A stretch of DNA of 64,000 bases from Sporocytophaga myxococcoides (GCF_000775915.1 NZ_BBLT01000008.1:124001-188000), one strand, 5' to 3'. Positions 9,099 through 18,951 are shown, counted from the stretch's first letter. Made by a program: numbers and translations. Notes: generated by a model not told the origin, from the sequence alone.

Positions 9099-9152
9099 GG
9101 CTGTGATAGCATTAGATATTTAAAGTTCGAAGATTGTCCTATGCTTTCACAT
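9099..9152 (+). pseudogene. Decayed third tRNA-Lys remnant
   Basis: The stretch keeps pieces of the tRNA-Lys genes in order: GGCTG, TAGCATTA, TTTAA, GTTCGAA and TTTCACATT, matching the D arm, anticodon arm, T loop and 3' end of the intact copies. About a dozen bases of the anticodon and variable region are missing, and the stems no longer pair. It is followed by AATTTAAAATCCTC and a hairpin like the one after copy 2, so the match extends past the tRNA. Confidence 0.5.
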
Positions 9153-9160
9153 TTCAATTT

Positions 9161-9197
9161 AAAATCCTCGCTTGTATCACAGGTGGGGATTTTTTAG
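9161..9197 (+). terminator. Terminator after the SDR and tRNA remnant
   Basis: The arm TCCTCGCTTGT pairs, with G-U pairs and one mismatch, with ACAGGTGGGGA and is followed by six T. It is homologous in sequence to the terminator at 7403-7440. Confidence 0.75.
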
Positions 9198-9254
9198 ATA
9201 AAGGAAAGTTTTTAAAGTTGTCTGAATGAAACACACACAATCCGGTTTTCTATA

Positions 9255-9887
9255 CTAAAAAGTAATACTGTAGATGTTGATCAAATCTTTTTGCTCACTT
9301 GCAATATGTGCCATATAATCAGGCGCTAAATTAATTTCATATAAATGCCATTGTTTTTCATATAAAATTGAAATAGCATCATCCACTATTATTTCATTTA
9401 AAGGAATAGAAAGACCTCTTCCATCGGCTTTTACTGTACTTTCCTTCTTTGTCCAATAAACATAAAATGATTTTAAAGGATTGGTTGATGATAAAATTGC
9501 CTCCCATTCATTATCTGTAAATACAGGTTTAAAATCACAGATAGGTATCTCTTTTATTTTTTCGATGTCGATCCCTATGGAAAATCCTTTTGACATTGCA
9601 ACTGCTGTATATTCTCCTGAATGAGATATGCTAAAGTCTATACCTGAGTCGGAAATATATGGACGGCCATATTGATTATACTTTAGCTGATTTAATATAT
9701 TTTGATTGCTAAAATAGTGTTCAAAAATTTTTTTTAATAAAAGTTTTCCAAATAAACGGCCTTGAATATCAAATGGCAATTGATATTTCAATATATCTTC
9801 TCTCATTGAAGATGGAAGGTATTTTAAATAATTATTTATTTTTTTATGATCAAGTTTGTCCTCAAACTTAGTGTAGAATATTTCCAT
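9255..9887 (-). CDS. 4'-phosphopantetheinyl transferase (Sfp type)
   Basis: Transfers the phosphopantetheine arm of CoA to carrier-protein serines. The 210-residue protein carries the family motifs: FSISHSGEYTAVA, the metal-binding GIDIEK and WTKKESTVKADGRG (the WxxKEA region, here KES). The ATG at 9887 is chosen because a longer reading from 9956 would run through a strong hairpin and give a hydrophobic leader atypical of the family. It lies directly downstream of the NRPS on the same strand and is the evident activator of its two PCP domains. Confidence 0.92.
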   Translation of the reverse strand: MEIFYTKFEDKLDHKKINNYLKYLPSSMREDILKYQLPFDIQGRLFGKLLLKKIFEHYFSNQNILNQLKYNQYGRPYISDSGIDFSISHSGEYTAVAMSKGFSIGIDIEKIKEIPICDFKPVFTDNEWEAILSSTNPLKSFYVYWTKKESTVKADGRGLSIPLNEIIVDDAISILYEKQWHLYEINLAPDYMAHIASEQKDLINIYSITF

Positions 9888-9928
9888 TAGTAGGGCATTA
9901 AAAAACTTTCGGATTGTAAATAATAAAC

Positions 9929-9976
9929 AGAAAGAGAGCGGTATACAAACTTTCATTCATATACCACTCTCTTTCT
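9929..9976 (-). terminator. Hairpin between NRPS and PPTase genes
   Basis: GAAAGAGAG (9930-9938) and GGTATA (9940-9945) pair with TATACC (9960-9965) and CTCTCTTTC (9967-9975), with one C-A mismatch and a 14-base loop. On the minus strand it lies just after the NRPS stop and is followed by a U-rich stretch. It could be a partial terminator that sets PPTase level. Confidence 0.6.
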
Positions 9977-9990
9977 TAAACTGATCTCAA

Positions 9991-12900
9991 TTAAATTTCT
10001 TCCACATTATAATTTTCGTTTTCCAAGCACTTTTTAATCTGTGCAGCAGTAATGCCGATATATGGTTCTTTAAACAATGTATTATGATTTCCCGGAATTT
10101 TAATCAAAGTGATATTATGAGCTGAGCAGTATCTGTTCCACCCCATATAAGGATCAGACGAAGAAGATACTACCAGTTCATCTAAAGCTTTGAACAATAC
10201 AATTTTCCCATTATATGGCTTGAGCTTATAATCGCTTATCATACTTCTAAATTGATTTAGAAGGAAATATTGAAGTAGTTTCTGAGATTCATTATAAATC
10301 AATTTTACTTTAGCTCTGAAGGAGTTATAAGAGAAAGCGGCCTTCCAATGAGCAAATTTGTCCGATAAATATTTTTTTGATGCTTTAGAGACCGTTGCTT
10401 CAGGAGTATATACTTCAAATAAAGATAACAGACCAATCTCATCTCCTGCGGCAGTAAGTTGCTGAGCTACTTCATACGCTATGATACCACTGGCACAAAA
10501 ACCACCAATATAATAAGGACCAGTTGGCTGTATCTTTTTCATTTGTTTTATAAACATAGCGGCAACTTCTTCTGTTCGATCTATATTTAGTGGTTCAAAA
10601 CCATATAAAGGTTGATCATCTCCGAGATATTTCGAAAGATTATGATAGAATAAATATCCTGGTAATAAGAATAACGGAGGTTTATGGCCTTTAGGTTGTA
10701 TTGAGATGATTCCTGTTTTTTTAATTCCAGAATCTCCTTTGATGACCTTACTAAGCTCTTTAATAGTCGGAGCTTCAAATAGGATGGACAAAGGATAATT
10801 TTGTCCAAACTCTCTTTCAATTTTTGCCATTACTTTTGTAGCCAGGAGAGAATGGCCTCCTAATTCAAAGAAATTATCTGTAATACTTATAGCATCCCTT
10901 CCTAAAATCTCTTCGAAGATTGCTACAAGTTTTTCCTCTGTTGCATTAAAGGCAAACTCAAACGTTTTATTTGTTTTAATATAATTCTTAGTACTATTTG
11001 CTAATGCCTGACGATTAATTTTCCCGTTGGACGTCAATGGAAAGCTTTCCTTTTTGATCAGGTAAGCAGGTATCATAAATTCAGGAAGGGTTTTTCTTAG
11101 AAAAGTTTTTACCTCTGCTTCCGTTAAGTTTGTATTGCTTAAATAAAATCCTATGATCTTTTTATCACCATTGTCATCTTTCATTATAACAACAGAATCT
11201 TCTATCAGAGGATGGCAGGATATTGCATTTTCAATTTCTCCCAGTTCAATTCTATATCCTCTGAGTTTAATTTGATTATCCTTTCTTCCTCCAAATTCTA
11301 TTGTTCCATTTTCAAGCCATCTTCCAAGGTCTCCTGTTTTATATAACCTTCCTTCATAACTAAATGGATCCGGAATAAATTTTTCTTGTGTACGTTTTTC
11401 ATCGTTAATATATCCCCTTGCAACTCCTTTTCCTCCTACATAGATTTCACCTTGCACTCCAATTGGAAGAAGATTAAGTGATTTGTCCAAAATATAAACT
11501 GTAGTATTCGTGATTGGCTTACCAATAGGTATATCTTCTTCACTAATACTCTCTATTTTATGATATAGAGAAAATGTTGTATTTTCTGTAGGACCGTATC
11601 CATTGACTATTTCAAGATGAGGAATTGCTTGTTTAACTTTATTAATATGCTTCACTGATAATTTATCTCCTCCTACAAATACTGACTGAAGAGGTTTAAA
11701 AAGATCTACATCTAAATCGACTAATTGGTTAAACCAGGACACAGTAAACCACATCAATGTAATTTCATTTTCCTTTATCTTTTCTTTAAGCAATTGATGA
11801 TCTAATAAATTTTCTTTTGGATATATATGTAATTCTCCACCGTTTAATAAGATTCCCCATACCTCAAATGTAGATGCATCAAATGAAAAAGCGCCTGTTT
11901 TTAGTAGCTTGGTGTTGTTTGATAGTGTAGCATAATTGGTATTTTTCACCAATCTTACAATATTCTTATGTTCTACGCCAACTCCTTTTGGGTTGCCTGT
12001 GGAGCCGGATGTATACATAACATAGGCAAGATGATTGGTAAGTATTCTACTTTCAGGATTGGTATCTTTTTCTTTACTTAATTCTTCACCAAGTTGATCC
12101 AAAGCAATCCATTGGTAAGACGATTCTGGTAGATAGTTGAGATACTTTTCTTCACTAATAATTGTTTTAACCCTGGAATCATTTAACATATAAGCAATTC
12201 TTTCTTTAGGATAGGCAGGATCTAGAGGAAGATATGCACCTCCTGTCTTTAATACCGCTATTAGCGATACTATACTCAACTCTGATTCATCCATTAGGAT
12301 ACCTACCAGTTCCTCTGAAGCAATTCCTTGTTTTTTAAGATAATGTGCTAAATGATTAGCACGAATATTTAAATCATTATAACTGATTTTTTTGCCATTA
12401 AAATTTAATGCAATTGCATCTGGTGTTGAAAAAACTTGCCTTTCGAATAGCTCATGCACTGAAAAATCAGGAAGATTTCTTTTGGTGTCATTCCACACTT
12501 TAGTAAGAAGTTCTTTTACTGATTGATTCAATACTTCAATTTGAGATATTTTGATTTTAGGATTTGACATTACTTGTTCTATGAGCATGTAAAATGAATT
12601 CAGCATTCTTTTTATTGTAATAGAATGGAATAGATCAGATTTATACTCTGCAGATACCAGGTAACCATCTGCCTGTTCGGAAACGGAAACTGTAAGATCG
12701 AACTTAGCATGTTTATTTTTCAATAAAATATTCTCAGCTTTAATTCCAGTCAAATGCAATGGATCTTCATGTACATTTTGAAATGCAAACATTACCTGAA
12801 TTAGAGAGTTGACATCAGCTCCTGTATCTTTTCTTAATTCATTGGCAAGTATCTCATAAGGCAGATCCTGATTTTGAAATGACTCTAATATTGTTTGTCT

Positions 12901-15900
12901 AACTTCTTCCACTAATTCATCAAATAAAACATCATTGGAGAAATCAGTGGGTATAATTAAAGTATTGACAAAAAATCCGACTAGCTTTTTTGTATCCGCA
13001 TTTGCACGATCAACAATAGGGATTGCTGTATTTATAAATTCGTTTTGACTATATTTAAATAGCAGAGTTTGGAACGCACTAAAGAAGGTCATAAAAAGAG
13101 TAACATCTTTTTCTCTACTATATTTTTGAAGTGAATTGATAAGAGTAGTAGGTATCAGAATTTCTTCATACAAAGCGTTGTCAGAGACAATATCTTTTCC
13201 ATTCCGCTCATAGGGCAATTTTAATTTGGAAATTTTATCACTCAGCTTATTCTTCCAATAACCTAGAAGTTCACTAATCTTAATCTTATTAAGATACTGT
13301 TTTTGAGCCCCAACATAATTATTGTATTCTCTTGTCAGATCCTCCAGTTCTATTTCTTCGCCATTCAGGTTAGAATTATAAAGCTTATTAAGTTCTTCTA
13401 ATATGATAGCAAAAGACCAGGCATCAGAAATGATATGATGGGCAGAAAGAATCAGAACGCTACTTTCTTTCCTTTTTTTGATTAGAGTTAATCGAATAGG
13501 AAGATCTTTACTTAAATCAAATGGCTTTTCAGTTTCATCCTCTACTAATTTTTCAAGAATTAATTCCTCATCGTCAGTAGTTGACCTTAAAAAATCGGAT
13601 AAACAACAAACTCTGACTTTAAAGGTAGATTTAAGATTTAATTTAGCCTTAGGTTCTCCATCTATTTCGATAAAATTTTTTCTTAGGTTTAAATGCTTAT
13701 CCAATAGCTGTTTTATACTTTTCTCTAATACACTTATATTCACTTTTCCCGACAGACTATAGGCCTTTACAACATTGTACGTAGCTTTATTGGGAAGGAA
13801 TTTGTAGAGAAAATATAATCTTCTTTCGTTAAATGAAAGATCTAATAATGTTGGTTTTTTGAAAAACAACTGATAAAAACTACTCTCTTTATTATTAGAA
13901 GCAATCAAATCTATCTCTTTTTTACTTAATGAAGTATCCAGGGATTGAGATTTTATATTTGAAATGTCTTTTAAATCGACCGGAGTTATATTTTCTGAAC
14001 TCTGTTTTTCCTCAATAAAGGGATTATTATTTTTGAGACTATTGGGTATATGAATGTTATCTTCAGTAAGTTGAATTTTAGATGCTATTAAAGACGTTAA
14101 TTTTTCAATTGTAAGATTATTGAAAATGTCTTTCATAGAAAAATCAGTATTGAATTTCTTATTGATAAACATTTTCAATTGCATAGCATGGAGTGAATGT
14201 CCTCCTGCATGGAAAAAATTTTCCTGTATATTAATTTCCTTATTCAGGATCTCCTTCCAAAAATTGATAAGATCTTTCTCAACATTATTTTTGCTGACCG
14301 ATAAAGAAATTTTTTGTTTAACTGGCGTTTTTTCATTGAATTTCTGAAGCAGAGCTTTTGAATCAACTTTGTTATTCTGATTAAGAGGGAATTGATCTAG
14401 GACCATTATGTCAGAAGGAACCATATAATCAGGTAAATATTTTTCAATGAAGTTTCTCATTGATTCTATTGTCACACTTTCTCCCTCTTTCGGAATTATG
14501 CAGGCAATCATGAATTTGTCTTCATCGTTCGTCCCTTTAACAATGATTTTACCTTCGATAACAGATGGATGCTTGGTTAATATTTTTTCTACTTCCTCCA
14601 TTTGAATTCTGAATCCTCTAATCTTTATCTGATTATCATTTCTGCCAAGGAAATCGATATTGCCATCTGGTAACCATCGGGCAATATCTCCAGTGTTATA
14701 TAATACCTCTCCATCTACAAAAGGATTTTTAATAAATCTTTGGGCAGTTAATTCGGGATTATTTAAATAACCACGTGCCACACCAATTCCTCCAATATAT
14801 AAGGTCCCATAGCAATTGACAGGCATGCAATTCATATGTTTATCCAAAATATACACCTTGCAATTTGGATTGGGCTTACCAATAGGAACGCGAGAAGTAA
14901 TAGGGGGAGAGTTTTTAGGTATAGTATAGGTGCAGGAAGAAACGGTAGCTTCGGTAGGTCCATATATATTTAATATAGGGACGTGTTTATTGATATTATT
15001 AATGTCTGAAAACTTTAAGGCTTCACCTCCGCAGGAAATGATGCGTAATCTGGATAAATCAGGGTTGATAGAATTAATTACTCTTAATATGCTTGGAGGA
15101 GTAGAGAAATAAGGCATATTGTATTTATTAATTAATTCAAGTGTTTTTTCTACGTCTTTTATTTCGTCTTCTGTTGGAAGTACAACTGTTCCTCCTATGG
15201 TTAATATCGGAAATAATTTGGAAACTGAAGCATCAAATGCTAAGGATGGCATCGAAGGAACAATATCGTCAGGGGTAAGCTCATATCGATCTTTTATTAA
15301 CATTATGTTGTTTACAACACTATTGTGTTGAATTACTATTCCCTTAGGTGATCCTGTAGAACCAGAGGTATACATCACATATGCTGCGTTTTCTGGTTTA
15401 ACGTTCGTTGATGGATTAGTTAAATAATCGCTATTAAGCCAATCATTATCATTAATAATAAGTGTTCTATCTTCTGCAAACTCTAATAAACCTTTTAAAC
15501 TTGAATTGGTGATTAATAATTTTGGTTTGGCGTCGTCAACCAGTAATTGTAACCTTTTAACAGGGTAGTTGGTGTCAAGCGGAACATAGGCAGCCCCAGC
15601 TTTTAAAACTCCTAATATTACTATAACTGATTCCAGTGATAATTCAAACAATACCCCAACTAGGTCCTCTTCTTTTATTCCTCTTGCAATTAAACGCTCT
15701 ACTACGCAATTTGCCCTCCTGTTCAATTCTTTATAAGTTAGTGATTGACCGTTGTAAATAACAGCTATTGAATCAGGAGTATTATCTACTTGTTTTTCTA
15801 TTAGATGGTGTAAGCAAATATTTTTTGGATAATTCTTCTCAGTAGCATTCCATTCAAAAAGAATTTTATTCCTTTCACTTTCATCCAACATATTACATTC

Positions 15901-16491
15901 GGAGATTCTCTTTTTGGGATTTAATACCGCTTCTTGTAAAAGATTACAAAAGTGGTTATTAGTGTTTTCAGAAATGGTAATTTCCATTAAATCTAATCTT
16001 GCTTCAAGGCAACCGCTTATGACTTCTTCTGTATTAGATAAATTAATTGAAAGTGCAGGTAAAATATTCTGATTGTCTGAACTTACTATATTGAGATTGA
16101 GATTTGAAATACCTTGTTCAGATTTATCGTCAAATGAGAAATTAATAACAAATGGATAAAAATCTTTTTTATCAGCAAATGTTCCATCGGTATCTTTTTG
16201 AATTTTATCATTCAATTGTTGTATTAGTATTTCAAAAGTAGGATCTTCCGAAAGATCTATTTCTATGAATGATATTCTTTGACTAGGTTTATTTTGTTTT
16301 GAATGGTTATGGGCTACTAAGAATTTGTCCTGATCTGTATATCTTTTTGCCAAAGCAATAAAGGCACTAAGTGATAGAATAAATGAAGAAAATTTGTCTT
16401 CGTTGAGAAGAGATAGTTTTTCCTGGAGTTTATCCAAACTATTTTTTTGTAACCTTACATTTTGTCTTAATACTTTAACTTCACTTTCCAT
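9991..16491 (-). CDS. Two-module nonribosomal peptide synthetase
   Basis: A 2166-residue NRPS. Order: a remnant of the C-terminal half of a condensation domain (about 30-215, no HHxxxDG); A1 (about 226-725, YTSGSTGSPKG at 374, GPTEAT at 511); PCP1 (GGHSL, Ser766); a full C domain (about 880-1335, HHIISDA at 1018-1024, Ala in place of the last Gly); A2 (about 1343-1840); PCP2 (GGHSL, Ser1881); and a thioesterase (about 1938-2160, GGFCASG with Cys1999, likely Asp2104, His2136). The A2 code reads D A F W F G G T F K, one residue from a known valine code. The A1 code reads D A S S I C I V S K, for which I recall no exact match. The predicted product is a short peptide ending in valine or similar. 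The ATG at 16491 opens a lysine-rich leader. Confidence 0.95.
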   Translation of the reverse strand: MESEVKVLRQNVRLQKNSLDKLQEKLSLLNEDKFSSFILSLSAFIALAKRYTDQDKFLVAHNHSKQNKPSQRISFIEIDLSEDPTFEILIQQLNDKIQKDTDGTFADKKDFYPFVINFSFDDKSEQGISNLNLNIVSSDNQNILPALSINLSNTEEVISGCLEARLDLMEITISENTNNHFCNLLQEAVLNPKKRISECNMLDESERNKILFEWNATEKNYPKNICLHHLIEKQVDNTPDSIAVIYNGQSLTYKELNRRANCVVERLIARGIKEEDLVGVLFELSLESVIVILGVLKAGAAYVPLDTNYPVKRLQLLVDDAKPKLLITNSSLKGLLEFAEDRTLIINDNDWLNSDYLTNPSTNVKPENAAYVMYTSGSTGSPKGIVIQHNSVVNNIMLIKDRYELTPDDIVPSMPSLAFDASVSKLFPILTIGGTVVLPTEDEIKDVEKTLELINKYNMPYFSTPPSILRVINSINPDLSRLRIISCGGEALKFSDINNINKHVPILNIYGPTEATVSSCTYTIPKNSPPITSRVPIGKPNPNCKVYILDKHMNCMPVNCYGTLYIGGIGVARGYLNNPELTAQRFIKNPFVDGEVLYNTGDIARWLPDGNIDFLGRNDNQIKIRGFRIQMEEVEKILTKHPSVIEGKIIVKGTNDEDKFMIACIIPKEGESVTIESMRNFIEKYLPDYMVPSDIMVLDQFPLNQNNKVDSKALLQKFNEKTPVKQKISLSVSKNNVEKDLINFWKEILNKEINIQENFFHAGGHSLHAMQLKMFINKKFNTDFSMKDIFNNLTIEKLTSLIASKIQLTEDNIHIPNSLKNNNPFIEEKQSSENITPVDLKDISNIKSQSLDTSLSKKEIDLIASNNKESSFYQLFFKKPTLLDLSFNERRLYFLYKFLPNKATYNVVKAYSLSGKVNISVLEKSIKQLLDKHLNLRKNFIEIDGEPKAKLNLKSTFKVRVCCLSDFLRSTTDDEELILEKLVEDETEKPFDLSKDLPIRLTLIKKRKESSVLILSAHHIISDAWSFAIILEELNKLYNSNLNGEEIELEDLTREYNNYVGAQKQYLNKIKISELLGYWKNKLSDKISKLKLPYERNGKDIVSDNALYEEILIPTTLINSLQKYSREKDVTLFMTFFSAFQTLLFKYSQNEFINTAIPIVDRANADTKKLVGFFVNTLIIPTDFSNDVLFDELVEEVRQTILESFQNQDLPYEILANELRKDTGADVNSLIQVMFAFQNVHEDPLHLTGIKAENILLKNKHAKFDLTVSVSEQADGYLVSAEYKSDLFHSITIKRMLNSFYMLIEQVMSNPKIKISQIEVLNQSVKELLTKVWNDTKRNLPDFSVHELFERQVFSTPDAIALNFNGKKISYNDLNIRANHLAHYLKKQGIASEELVGILMDESELSIVSLIAVLKTGGAYLPLDPAYPKERIAYMLNDSRVKTIISEEKYLNYLPESSYQWIALDQLGEELSKEKDTNPESRILTNHLAYVMYTSGSTGNPKGVGVEHKNIVRLVKNTNYATLSNNTKLLKTGAFSFDASTFEVWGILLNGGELHIYPKENLLDHQLLKEKIKENEITLMWFTVSWFNQLVDLDVDLFKPLQSVFVGGDKLSVKHINKVKQAIPHLEIVNGYGPTENTTFSLYHKIESISEEDIPIGKPITNTTVYILDKSLNLLPIGVQGEIYVGGKGVARGYINDEKRTQEKFIPDPFSYEGRLYKTGDLGRWLENGTIEFGGRKDNQIKLRGYRIELGEIENAISCHPLIEDSVVIMKDDNGDKKIIGFYLSNTNLTEAEVKTFLRKTLPEFMIPAYLIKKESFPLTSNGKINRQALANSTKNYIKTNKTFEFAFNATEEKLVAIFEEILGRDAISITDNFFELGGHSLLATKVMAKIEREFGQNYPLSILFEAPTIKELSKVIKGDSGIKKTGIISIQPKGHKPPLFLLPGYLFYHNLSKYLGDDQPLYGFEPLNIDRTEEVAAMFIKQMKKIQPTGPYYIGGFCASGIIAYEVAQQLTAAGDEIGLLSLFEVYTPEATVSKASKKYLSDKFAHWKAAFSYNSFRAKVKLIYNESQKLLQYFLLNQFRSMISDYKLKPYNGKIVLFKALDELVVSSSSDPYMGWNRYCSAHNITLIKIPGNHNTLFKEPYIGITAAQIKKCLENENYNVEEI

Positions 16492-17098
16492 AGTGTTTTT
16501 ACTAAATTTATTATCTAATTTTTTGTGCTGTAAAATGCTTGATTGTTACTAATGAAACTGCTATGGATTTTCTTTGTTATTAAAATGATACTAGTCCCGT
16601 CTTTATTGATAAGTAGAAGGTTGTTTGAATTTATTGTGCTTTTTAAAATTATTTACTTGTTTTAATGGTGTAAAATATTGTAGTACAATTTTAATTATAT
16701 GCTTATGCAATCAGAGGTTCAGTAAATAATTTTGATAGGGAGGATTAGATAGAATTACTGAGTAAGGGAAAGAAATATTTTCTTCCTATGTATATAAATA
16801 CAATTTTAAGTTGCATAAATGAGATTATTTGTCTATGGATTTATTTCTTGTGTGAAGATTATCCCTTGATCCATCTATATTTTTAAAGTCCCTTATCGGA
16901 TTTTTATTACAGTAATTGGTATGTCTGCAGGAAGAAGGTCTACGAAATATTCTAGGGAGTTTAGAGAATTGTAATGGAGCAATAAGCTGTGTTATTAAAA
17001 CTATTAATTGAACGAATAAAAATTAAAATATAAAAGCTTATAGGTATAGTCGTAACTTAAATATCATATGTCTGTTAATCCTTTTAAAATCGATAAAA
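16492..17098. other. Divergent intergenic region, NRPS and glycosyltransferase
   Basis: About 600 bases, strongly AT-rich, between the divergent starts of the NRPS and the glycosyltransferase. It should hold both promoters. I find no convincing ORF, hairpin or clear TTG/TAnnTTTG pair. Confidence 0.5.
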
Positions 17099-18295
17099 AT
17101 GCTAAAGGATAAAAATATAATCTGCCTTGGAAATAATATGTGGGAAAGTAATTTCACAAATACAATGGCAGAAATTATGACTGTTTTAAGTTCAGACAAT
17201 AAAATTCTGCATATAGATTATGCATTTAGTTTTAAAGATTTTTTAAGGGGCCCCAAGGCTATTCCCTTTAAAAAGACATTAGGAATAGAACCAAGGTTGA
17301 GGGAAGTAACAACCAGAGTTAATTCAACTATTAATGTGTTAAGTCCTCCGCCAGTACTTCCTATCAATATTATACCTTCTCATTCACTTTTTATGAAATT
17401 ATTAAGAGTAAACGCCCTCATTGTAGAGTACACAATTAGAAAAGCTATTGACCATCTCAAAATCAAAGATCCGATTGTTGTTTCAGGATTTAATCCTTAT
17501 TATGGAACAATGTTAGCAGGTAGGCTGGGAGAAATATTAAATATCTATTATTGCTATGATGAAATAGCAACAGGATGGAACTCCAATCATGGGGTTTTGG
17601 TAGAAAATGATTATATAAATAAAGCTGATGTTGTAATTACCACTTCTGAGATTCTATTTCATAATAAAAGTTGTAAAACAAAAGATTGTTATTTAATTAA
17701 GAACGGGGTTGACTTCAATCGATTTTATTTGCATGCAGAAAAAGTAAGGCAGACAAAAAGGAAAGTAATAGGATATACAGGAAGTATTGATGATCGATTT
17801 GATATTGATACTATGATATATTTAATAGAAAATTTACCTGAAGTTGAATTTCTTTTTGCAGGTAGAACTCCGGATGAAAATGCATTTCGTACTTTATCCA
17901 AATTTTCAAACACAAGATGGTTAGGAGCTAAAAAACCTGAAGAAATCCCGGCAATAATTGGGGAGATAGATTTGGGAGTTGTTCCTTATTTGGTAAATGA
18001 ATATACAAAAAGTGTCTACCCATTAAAGTTTAATGAATATTTGGCTGTTGGTAAACCTGTGGTTTCATCAGAATTTGCAAATCTATCGGAGTTCAAGCCT
18101 TATATTCGTTTTGCCGCTTCGAGGGAAAGTTTTCTGAATGCTGTAAAAGAAGAATTGAATAATGATAATGAAAATAAGAAAAAAGAAAGAATAAAGTTTG
18201 CATCTGGTAATTCTTGGCTGAATCGAGCAGAAGATTTTTCTTCTATCATTGAAAATGCATTAGAGAGAAAAAACATTTTAAAATCTGCGATTTGA
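17099..18295 (+). CDS. Glycosyltransferase, group 1 (GT-B) type
   Basis: A 398-residue GT-B glycosyltransferase. The C-terminal half has the sugar-nucleotide-binding pattern: GYTGSIDDRFD (about 222), LPEVEFLFAG (about 248), NTRWLGAKKPEEIPAIIGEIDLGVVPY (about 273-300) and PLKFNEYLAVGKPVVSSEF (about 307-326), which carries the GT4-type E-x7-E-like region. It has no transmembrane segment. It is divergent from the NRPS and precedes the flavin monooxygenase, so it could glycosylate the peptide product, but a role in surface polysaccharide is equally possible since such genes are common alone. Confidence 0.8.
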   Translation: MLKDKNIICLGNNMWESNFTNTMAEIMTVLSSDNKILHIDYAFSFKDFLRGPKAIPFKKTLGIEPRLREVTTRVNSTINVLSPPPVLPINIIPSHSLFMKLLRVNALIVEYTIRKAIDHLKIKDPIVVSGFNPYYGTMLAGRLGEILNIYYCYDEIATGWNSNHGVLVENDYINKADVVITTSEILFHNKSCKTKDCYLIKNGVDFNRFYLHAEKVRQTKRKVIGYTGSIDDRFDIDTMIYLIENLPEVEFLFAGRTPDENAFRTLSKFSNTRWLGAKKPEEIPAIIGEIDLGVVPYLVNEYTKSVYPLKFNEYLAVGKPVVSSEFANLSEFKPYIRFAASRESFLNAVKEELNNDNENKKKERIKFASGNSWLNRAEDFSSIIENALERKNILKSAI

Positions 18296-18359
18296 GTTTG
18301 TGTGATTTTTTCTTTAACCAAGCTCTCTTTATTTGATTTTATTGAAGAATGTTTACTTA

Positions 18360-18403
18360 AAGTTATATTATGCAGAGGTATTATGAATACCTCCCTATAA
18401 CTT
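18360..18403 (+). other. Two-tier hairpin after the glycosyltransferase gene
   Basis: AAGTTATA (18360-18367) pairs with TATAACTT (18396-18403), and inside it GAGGTATT (18375-18382) pairs with AATACCTC (18386-18393) around an ATG loop. The fold is clear, but no T run follows directly, so it may be a weak terminator or an RNA-stability element. Confidence 0.5.
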
Positions 18404-18897
18404 ATGATTATTTTTCGATAAAATATGGATTGAAAAATATCTCATTAATAGGATAGGAAGTAGCTTTAGAAAATTTATCTTAACGATTTAGGTAAATCTA
18501 GACAGATTCTAAGAGTTATTTTAAAAATATCTTACGTAAAGTTAAAGCAGGGATCTTTTTAGGACCTTTTCAATTTGATATATTAATAGAAGAGAGTTTT
18601 TATTATTTCGTTTTCTTTACAGGATCATATAGTCGAAAATATTTATGCAGAAAAGAATCATTTGAAGTTTCATGAATATATAAAAGGATTCATTCTGCGA
18701 TCGAAGATTTTTAATCCTGCTATTTCTTTTTTATGAATTCTTATTTACTTTTTAATTTTTATTTGAGTTTCAGTATTTGATTATTTATTATTCAAAGAAT
18801 AATTGCAATAAAAATTTTACATGTCTTGAATTATTTTTTACAGGTTTATTTGTAAGTTTTCCCCTTATCTTTTTGTTTTTTTTTGATTTTTTAAACA
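18404..18897. other. AT-rich intergenic region, no gene seen
   Basis: About 500 bases between the hairpin and the monooxygenase gene. Very T-rich; no ORF, RNA gene or repeat that I can support. Confidence 0.45.
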
Positions 18898-18951
18898 GTG
18901 TATACGAGCTTTTCTGTTAGCCTTATAGATATAAGCAAATCATTTAAGTAC

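Noticed and set aside
9888-9956. Longer PPTase start at 9956 with a hydrophobic leader
   Set aside because: The region forms the hairpin after the NRPS gene, and cytoplasmic PPTases do not carry a signal-like leader.
16675-17098. Possible short peptide starting at ATG 17068 (MSVNPFKIDK...) before the glycosyltransferase
   Set aside because: Only about 14 codons, no ribosome-binding site, and it overlaps the GT start; not enough evidence for a gene.
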